A DNA stretch of 34,736 nt from Flavivirga rizhaonensis (GTDB lineage: Bacteria > Bacteroidota > Bacteroidia > Flavobacteriales > Flavobacteriaceae), in contig NZ_SRSO01000038.1 in the NCBI RefSeq assembly GCF_004791695.1, positions 1 through 34,736 on the forward strand, written 5' to 3'. Shown here in pieces: positions 29,527 through 34,736 of this stretch; position 1 is the stretch's first letter, and the number at the start of each line of letters is the position of its first letter. The position numbers and the translations under genes are program-made. Under the pieces are notes generated by a model. That model had not been told where the DNA came from. It saw nothing but the letters and a program-made list of their open reading frames with translations, and made no database searches.

Positions 29527-31422
29527 TTAGTCCTCTACTAATATAAACTCACTTCTTCTATTAGCTTGATGTTCTTCTTCACTACACTTTACACCAGTGA
29601 TGCATTTATTTATTAAGATTGTTTCACCATAGCCTTTGCCAGTTAATCTACTCGCGTCTATACTTCCTTCTTTTATAAGGTAGTTTATGGTTGATTTATT
29701 TCTTCTTTTTGATAGCTCTAAATTATATGATTTATTTCCTCTTGAGTCTGTATGCGATCGTACATCTACTTTTGTATTTGGATATGCCTTCATATAATTT
29801 ATTATCTTCACTAATTCTTGCTCTGCTTCTGGTCGTATAATGGCCTTATCAAAATCAAAATAGATAGGGTTTAAATCTAATAGTTTAAATAGGTCTACCT
29901 CATTAGGTTCTAACTTTATAACTATTTGTAACTCTAGTTCATCTGTGTCGATATTAAAAGCTTCTACACCTTCTTTATAGTTTGCTTTAGTTACCTGTGA
30001 TTTGTAATCACTATGGCTTCCTGATAGTTTTAAACTAAACTCGCCATTTTCATCAGATTTTAATGTCTTTACTAATTCATTTGCATGATTATAAATGAAC
30101 ACATCTGCACCTGCTATTATCTGATTCGTATTTTTATCTAATACAGTTCCTGTTATGTATTGTAGATATGGATTTCTTGTAAAGCTATAAATATCGTCAT
30201 CACCTTTTCCTTCTTTTCTATTCGAGGACAGATAGCCTTTGTAGGTAGTTTCATTTATAATGTACTCAAAGTCATCTTTCGAACTGTTGATTGGTTTCCC
30301 AACATTGATTGGTTTATTATTTGAAGTAGTTATTTTTTCAATATTCTTAAAAGCGAATACATCTAAACCTCCTAAACCTGGATGACCATCTGATGAGAAA
30401 TACAAAGTCCCTTTATTACTTATATATGGGAAGTTCTCTCTGCCTTCAGTATTTATTTTAGAACCTAGATTCTTTGGTTCACCATAACTGCCGTCTTCAT
30501 TTATTGTCACTACATAAATATCGGATGCGCCTAAAGTTCCTTCCATATCGGATGCAAAATATAATTTTGTCTCATCTGCACTAAGAGCAGGATGGGCTAC
30601 ATTATAGTCATCACTATTAAATGATAACGGTTCTATATTGGTCCAGCCTTCTTCTTTCAATTCAGCTTTATATATTTTTAAGCCGTGTATTCTTTTCGAA
30701 TTCTTCTTGAATTCACCTTTATAGTAATTGTTTCTTGTAAAGTATACTGTTTTGCCATCTTTTGTAAAGGCAGTCGACGATTCGTGGTATTTTGTATTTA
30801 TAGCGCCTTTTATCTCTGTGGCTGTTCCGTCTGCATTTAACTCATAAATATCTAAAAAGGGTTGTTCGTTCCAATTATACAGTTCTTCATCTTCTCCCCT
30901 TGAGGATGCAAATATTAATTGATCCTGATGTATTGAAGTTCCAAAATCTGATAATGGGGTATTGATTTCTAGGTTATTCATCTCAAAATCATCCGAACGT
31001 TTTTCAATCGTTTCCAGATAGTCTGCTTGAAATAGTTTACTTCTAGAATCTTCTGGTTGTAATCTTATAAATTCTTCTAAGATTTTATCTGCTTTGTCAT
31101 AAGCTCCTATACCTTTTAAGGCTTGAGAGTATCTAAAGTAGTTTTCAGGATTTATGGTTTCCTTTTTTTGAGCTATTAACTCTCCGTACCATTGGGAAGC
31201 TTCTTCCATTTTCCCATTATAATAAAAGGAATTGGCTAAATTCTCTAATAACTCGGGATTTCTATTCCCTTCATTTGCAACTTCTAATAACTGTTCTGTC
31301 GTTTTTACATACGATAAATTGTTATATGTCTTCTTTGCTTTTCTGGCCACCCCTTTTTGACCAAAGGATATATTTACCAGCAATAATGTCAATAACGGTA
31401 ATAATAGTAATCTTTTTTTCAT
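29527..31422 (-). CDS. OmpA-family protein with TPR-like, PD40 and carboxypeptidase-regulatory domains
   Basis: A 631-residue exported protein (signal peptide 1-21). Residues about 25-130 form TPR-like helices (LENLANSFYYNGKMEEASQW). A PD40 beta-propeller follows (about 150-410; repeats such as KLYFASDMEGTLGASDIYVV and GTLYFSSDGHPGLGGLDVF). Then come a carboxypeptidase-regulatory-like beta-sandwich (about 415-500) and an OmpA C-terminal peptidoglycan-binding domain (about 515-631; YFDFDKAIIRPEAEQEL, DVRSHTDSRGNKSYNLELSKRR). The last gene of the adhesin-PorP/SprF-OmpA operon, it probably anchors the surface complex to peptidoglycan, similar to T9SS-associated PorE-like proteins. It follows the SprF gene by 14 bp. 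Confidence 0.9.
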   Translation of the reverse strand: MKKRLLLLPLLTLLLVNISFGQKGVARKAKKTYNNLSYVKTTEQLLEVANEGNRNPELLENLANSFYYNGKMEEASQWYGELIAQKKETINPENYFRYSQALKGIGAYDKADKILEEFIRLQPEDSRSKLFQADYLETIEKRSDDFEMNNLEINTPLSDFGTSIHQDQLIFASSRGEDEELYNWNEQPFLDIYELNADGTATEIKGAINTKYHESSTAFTKDGKTVYFTRNNYYKGEFKKNSKRIHGLKIYKAELKEEGWTNIEPLSFNSDDYNVAHPALSADETKLYFASDMEGTLGASDIYVVTINEDGSYGEPKNLGSKINTEGRENFPYISNKGTLYFSSDGHPGLGGLDVFAFKNIEKITTSNNKPINVGKPINSSKDDFEYIINETTYKGYLSSNRKEGKGDDDIYSFTRNPYLQYITGTVLDKNTNQIIAGADVFIYNHANELVKTLKSDENGEFSLKLSGSHSDYKSQVTKANYKEGVEAFNIDTDELELQIVIKLEPNEVDLFKLLDLNPIYFDFDKAIIRPEAEQELVKIINYMKAYPNTKVDVRSHTDSRGNKSYNLELSKRRNKSTINYLIKEGSIDASRLTGKGYGETILINKCITGVKCSEEEHQANRRSEFILVED

Positions 31423-31436
31423 GTCCCTGTATCTTT

Positions 31437-32369
31437 TTAGAAGAATCTTGGTGATAATATTCTTCCTATTTGTTGTAATTCAAATCGCAGCATTATTTCG
31501 TGGGATCCACTATTATAAGTATTTAATCCTGTCGTAGTAAGATCGTAGGCGTATCCTATAAATAACCCTGGGTTTATCTGAAAGCCTGCTAGACCGCTAA
31601 TGGAATCATCCCATCGGTAGCCTAAACCCAGGGTTAGCTTTTCATTGAATAAAGCGTTTATAGAAAGGTCTGCTATTAATGGAGCTCCTGATACACCTTT
31701 AACTAGTGCGGCTGGTTTTAGTTTTGTGTTTTCTCCTATATCAAACACATAACCTCCTATTAAAAAATAGTGTAAGCGTTCTGTAGCTAGGGATTCTTGA
31801 ACACCATCATAATGTTCCGTCGTAAAAAAGTTTGGTATGGATAATCCTAAATACCATTTTTCTGAATGCAAGTAAAGACCTGCCCCTATGGTTGGAGAGA
31901 ATAGGCTTAGATTATCATTAAAAACTCTATCGGGGTATTGGAATACACCTTTGCTCCAATCGGTATCTAATAAATGAAAACCTCCTTTTAGTCCAAAAGA
32001 TAGCTCAGTCCCTCGTATTTCATCTATAGGGATGGTATATGAGAAATTAATATCTACATTGGTTTCACTCGCTGGCCCTAGTTTATCGCTTACTAGGTTT
32101 AACCCTAGTCCCAAACGTTTGTTTCTTAAAGGGGAATGAATTCCAAAAGTGATTGTTTTTGGAGCACCATCAATACCGACCCATTGGGTACGGTATAATC
32201 CTGTGATACTTAATACATCCCGCTGACCCGCATAGGCTGAGTTCACACTCATTGTATTATACATATATTGTGTGTACTGTGGGTCTTGCTGGGCTGATAG
32301 TTCTAGATTTAATAGTGTTGCAAACACTACTAAAATTAAACTTTTTGCTAATGATCGTTGTTTCATCAT
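31437..32369 (-). CDS. PorP/SprF-family type IX secretion membrane protein
   Basis: A 310-residue outer-membrane beta-barrel with an N-terminal signal peptide. The family signature QQDPQYTQYMYNTMSVNSAYAG is at about 26-47, followed by LYRTQWVGIDGAPKTITFG. The following strands alternate aromatic and small residues, and the end is a basic-aromatic ILSPRFF. PorP/SprF proteins receive particular cargo, typically type B-sorted adhesins, at the cell surface. It lies 31 bp downstream of such an adhesin and 14 bp ahead of the OmpA-family gene, forming the standard cargo-receptor-anchor operon. The gene name is withheld because several SprF paralogues are usual. Confidence 0.93.
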   Translation of the reverse strand: MMKQRSLAKSLILVVFATLLNLELSAQQDPQYTQYMYNTMSVNSAYAGQRDVLSITGLYRTQWVGIDGAPKTITFGIHSPLRNKRLGLGLNLVSDKLGPASETNVDINFSYTIPIDEIRGTELSFGLKGGFHLLDTDWSKGVFQYPDRVFNDNLSLFSPTIGAGLYLHSEKWYLGLSIPNFFTTEHYDGVQESLATERLHYFLIGGYVFDIGENTKLKPAALVKGVSGAPLIADLSINALFNEKLTLGLGYRWDDSISGLAGFQINPGLFIGYAYDLTTTGLNTYNSGSHEIMLRFELQQIGRILSPRFF

Positions 32370-32400
32370 TTTTAATTTCTTTAGTTGTTTGTTTACTATT

Positions 32401-34736
32401 TTATCCGTTGATGTATAACCATCCTATTTTAGGTTTAGAGCCATCTCCAAGGTCTAATACATAATAATAGGTTCCTACTGGTAATTTCTCTGTGCCATTT
32501 ATAGTACTTCTTCCATTAGAGGTACCATCAAACTCGTTGTTGTATCCTTGTTTTTTATAAACAATATTTCCCCAACGGTTATAGATCTCCAGCTTATTGT
32601 TTGGATAGTTGGTTATACAGTTAATTATTAAAAACTCATTAACACCGTCTCCATTTGGTGAGAATTCATTGATTACTATTAAGCAACCCAATTCGGTCTC
32701 TGTTGGATCATCCTCTGTATTACCATCTACATCATCTCCATCATCACTAATATCAGTTATAGTCTCAAAGCTTGGACTAATTCCTGAGGCTTCTACACTA
32801 TTACGAACTCCTCCAGAATTGATGGCTTGTTGTGTGATTTCAAAAGTCGCTGTATAAGTGGCTATCTCACCTACTAATAAGGTACCTTCTACACTTCCTA
32901 AATCTGCATCATCAAATACAGGTGCTTCTGTTAAGGTTAATGGGTTACCATTAATATCTGTGAAGGTATCCACTAGGTTTATACTCGTTAGAGTCACATT
33001 TCCTGTGTTTTCTACTTCGATTGTATATCTAATTTCATCACCTAATTCTATATCTGATGCATCTGCTAATTTAGTTACCTCCAATCCAGCTGTACAATCT
33101 ATTGTAGTTGTTACTCCTACAGTAATATCTGAAGGTCTGTATGAACACGGATCATGTGGATCTGTTGCACTCTCTCCATCTGGTGGGGTAAGTTCATCAC
33201 CGTTTGTTACACCATCTCCATCACAGTCTGCTGCCAAAAATGCTGCATCTGGTGTTAAGGTGATATCGCTGGTAATAAAATCACATGGCTCATTTGGATC
33301 TGTTGTACTCTCTCCATCTGGTGGTGTCAATTCATCACCGTTTGTTACGCCATCACCATCACAGTCTGCTGCTAAAAATGCTGCATCTGGTGTTAAGGTG
33401 ATATCGCTGGTAATAAAATCACATGGCTCATTTGGATCTGTTGTACTCTCACCACCTGGTGGTGTCAATTCATCACCGTTTGTTACGCCATCACCATCAC
33501 AGTCTGCTGCTAAAAATGCTGCATCTGGTGTTAAGGTGATATCGCTGGTAATAAAATCACATGGCTCATTTGGATCTGTTGTACTCTCACCACCTGGTGG
33601 TGTCAATTCATCACCGTTTGTTACGCCATCGCCATCACAGTCTGCTGCTAAAAATGCTGCATCTGGTGTTAAGGTGATATCGCTGGTAATAAAATCACAT
33701 GGCTCATTTGGATCTGTTGTACTCTCTCCATCTGGTGGTGTCAATTCATCCCCATTTGTTACGCCATCGCCATCACAGTCTGCTGCTAAAAATGCTGCAT
33801 CTGGTGTTAAGGTGATATCGCTGGTAATAAAATCACATGGCTCATTTGGATCTGTTGTACTCTCTCCATCTGGTGGTGTCAATTCATCCCCATTTGTTAC
33901 GCCATCGCCATCACAGTCTGCTGCTAAAAATGCTGCATCTGGTGTTAAGGTGATATCGCTGGTAATAAAATCACATGGCTCATTTGGATCTGTTGTACTC
34001 TCTCCATCTGGTGGTGTCAATTCATCACCGTTTGTTACGCCATCACCATCACAGTCTGCTGCTAAAAATGCTGCATCTGGTGTTAAGGTGATATCGCTGG
34101 TAATAAAATCACATGGCTCATTTGGATCTGTTGCACTCTCTCCATCTGGTGGTGTCAATTCATCACCGTTTGTTACGCCATCACCATCACAATCGGCATT
34201 ATTCCATGTATTGCTTGGTACTTGAGTAACATCAGCTGGGTTATAGCTACAGAAATCATTTGGATTAGTTGGTGTTCCACCACTTGGAGGAGTTGATTCA
34301 TCACAATCAATTACACCATCACCGTCAGAATCAATTGAACTGATAACTATAGTTTCACTAATTGATAGACTTAAATTACAATTAGTATTTGCTACATTTA
34401 TTAAATTTATTGTAACAGCCGTAACAATATTATTAATAGTAATATCTACTGTACCTGTTCCCCCAATAGTAACAGTACCAGAAACTGAACCGTTATAGGT
34501 TACCATATCATTTGGTATTCCTGTAATTGTGAAAACTGCATCACTACCTGAACATACAGGGCTATTAGTAGTTATTACTGGTATATTTGGTAAAGCATTG
34601 ATCGTTACACTAGCGGTACTACTGTTTGGACAGGTTCCTGCTGTGGTATAAGTTACGGTATAGGTTCCCGGAGTACTGGTCGATACATCGATAAGTCCTG
34701 TTCCTGCTGTAAGTGATAAGCCTAATGTGCTACTAA
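32401..34736 (-). CDS. T9SS type B cargo adhesin with CHU_C domain (5' end outside window)
   Basis: The frame runs to the right edge of the window, so the protein start is missing; an internal ATG at 34506 is not the true start, because the reading continues upstream with Ig/PKD-like adhesin sequence (SVTINALPNIPVITTN region). Order of domains: an Ig-like piece; seven full 46-residue calcium-binding, thrombospondin type 3-like units plus a partial eighth (DCDGDGVTNGDELTPP...); a DUF11 domain (LEVTKLADASDIELGDEIRY, then a VENTGNVTLTSINLVDTF piece); and the C-terminal gliding-motility domain CHU_C (NEFSPNGDGVNEF, YNRWGNIVYK, GTYYYVLDL), the T9SS type B sorting signal. It is secreted and retained on the surface, with PorP/SprF and OmpA genes downstream. 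Confidence 0.93.
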   Translation of the reverse strand, partial: SSTLGLSLTAGTGLIDVSTSTPGTYTVTYTTAGTCPNSSTASVTINALPNIPVITTNSPVCSGSDAVFTITGIPNDMVTYNGSVSGTVTIGGTGTVDITINNIVTAVTINLINVANTNCNLSLSISETIVISSIDSDGDGVIDCDESTPPSGGTPTNPNDFCSYNPADVTQVPSNTWNNADCDGDGVTNGDELTPPDGESATDPNEPCDFITSDITLTPDAAFLAADCDGDGVTNGDELTPPDGESTTDPNEPCDFITSDITLTPDAAFLAADCDGDGVTNGDELTPPDGESTTDPNEPCDFITSDITLTPDAAFLAADCDGDGVTNGDELTPPDGESTTDPNEPCDFITSDITLTPDAAFLAADCDGDGVTNGDELTPPGGESTTDPNEPCDFITSDITLTPDAAFLAADCDGDGVTNGDELTPPGGESTTDPNEPCDFITSDITLTPDAAFLAADCDGDGVTNGDELTPPDGESTTDPNEPCDFITSDITLTPDAAFLAADCDGDGVTNGDELTPPDGESATDPHDPCSYRPSDITVGVTTTIDCTAGLEVTKLADASDIELGDEIRYTIEVENTGNVTLTSINLVDTFTDINGNPLTLTEAPVFDDADLGSVEGTLLVGEIATYTATFEITQQAINSGGVRNSVEASGISPSFETITDISDDGDDVDGNTEDDPTETELGCLIVINEFSPNGDGVNEFLIINCITNYPNNKLEIYNRWGNIVYKKQGYNNEFDGTSNGRSTINGTEKLPVGTYYYVLDLGDGSKPKIGWLYING
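33229..34194 (-). repeat. Seven tandem 138-bp units in the adhesin gene
   Basis: Seven consecutive units of exactly 138 bp (46 residues each) code for DCDGDGVTNGDELTPP through ITLTPDAAFLAA; a partial eighth follows below 33229. Units differ at few bases. The first unit carries SATD, the rest STTD. Two neighbouring units (fifth and sixth from the N-terminal side) have PPGGES in place of PPDGES. Each unit holds Asp-rich calcium-binding loops and two cysteines. Sequence near-identity at DNA level indicates recent duplication or homogenisation. Confidence 0.95.

Noticed and set aside
33229..34194. Regularly spaced 138-bp repeats as a possible CRISPR array
   Set aside because: The units are contiguous, in frame and coding; there are no short repeats with unique spacers and no cas genes.
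32858..34225. Long (455-codon) open frame on the plus strand opposite the adhesin repeats
   Set aside because: It is a mirror of the tandem 138-bp units, since a frame free of stops in one unit is free in all. Low-complexity Ser/Pro/Val product, no signal, no matching family; the minus strand clearly codes for a T9SS adhesin.

Overview
The window looks like chromosome from a member of the Flavobacteriaceae (Bacteroidota). The DNA is AT-rich. Start codons follow A-rich leaders rather than Shine-Dalgarno sequences, and several promoters match the Bacteroidota pattern TTTG-N19/20-TAnnTTTG. The gene content agrees: a type IX secretion (T9SS) cargo adhesin with a gliding-motility C-terminal domain, a PorP/SprF protein, many lipoproteins, and an orphan ISAon1-type transposase fragment. 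No plasmid, phage or CRISPR was seen.

Layout. 1-1100: regulatory DNA and the C-terminal half of a GMC oxidoreductase. 1100-1845: dispersed hairpin repeats. 1846-3672 (+): two lipoproteins, a putative HExxH metalloprotease and a cyclase-family hydrolase. 3912-6191 (-): hemN followed by a tandem universal stress protein, behind an FNR-like site. 6314-10640: YceI-like lipoprotein, DUF1801 protein, HAD phosphatase, a 65-aa protein, an AIM24/TIGR00266 protein and a DUF4442 protein. 10786-14328 (+): DUF4870 - PadR - PspC - GIN-domain envelope module. 14330-15230: non-coding, with two inverted-repeat elements. 15233-16384 (+): ArsR - AHSA1/SRPBCC - DoxX-like operon with a double operator. 16685-18045 (+): Crp/Fnr-type regulator and a multi-pass membrane protein. 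18171-22849 (+): VOC protein, WYL regulator, MOSC protein, DEAD-box helicase, sterol-desaturase-type hydroxylase and DUF985 cupin.

22846-24323: an ECF sigma factor and a small membrane protein (-) diverge from a three-helix membrane protein (+). Both directions carry the same promoter signature, TGTAACC-N16-CGTC, so this is probably a self-regulating envelope-stress circuit. 24377-25250 (-): a VanX-like D,D-dipeptidase with an intrinsic terminator in its leader. 25439-26881 (+): transposase fragment and DUF4369 lipoprotein. 26947-27183: tRNA-Thr(UGU) with a 20-bp copy of its 3' end nearby. 27201-29401 (-): idi - PTPS - manA - small-protein operon. 29527-34736 (-): adhesin - PorP/SprF - OmpA/PD40 operon of the T9SS, with seven exact-length 46-residue repeats in the adhesin, whose 5' end lies outside the window.

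Most genes are chromosomal housekeeping or envelope functions. The strongest non-routine signals are regulatory: the divergent ECF promoters, the FNR-like site about 41 bp upstream of the predicted hemN transcription start, the vanX leader terminator, the twin ArsR operator, and the tRNA 3'-end duplication. All functional statements rest on reading the sequence and knowledge of families; no database search was run.
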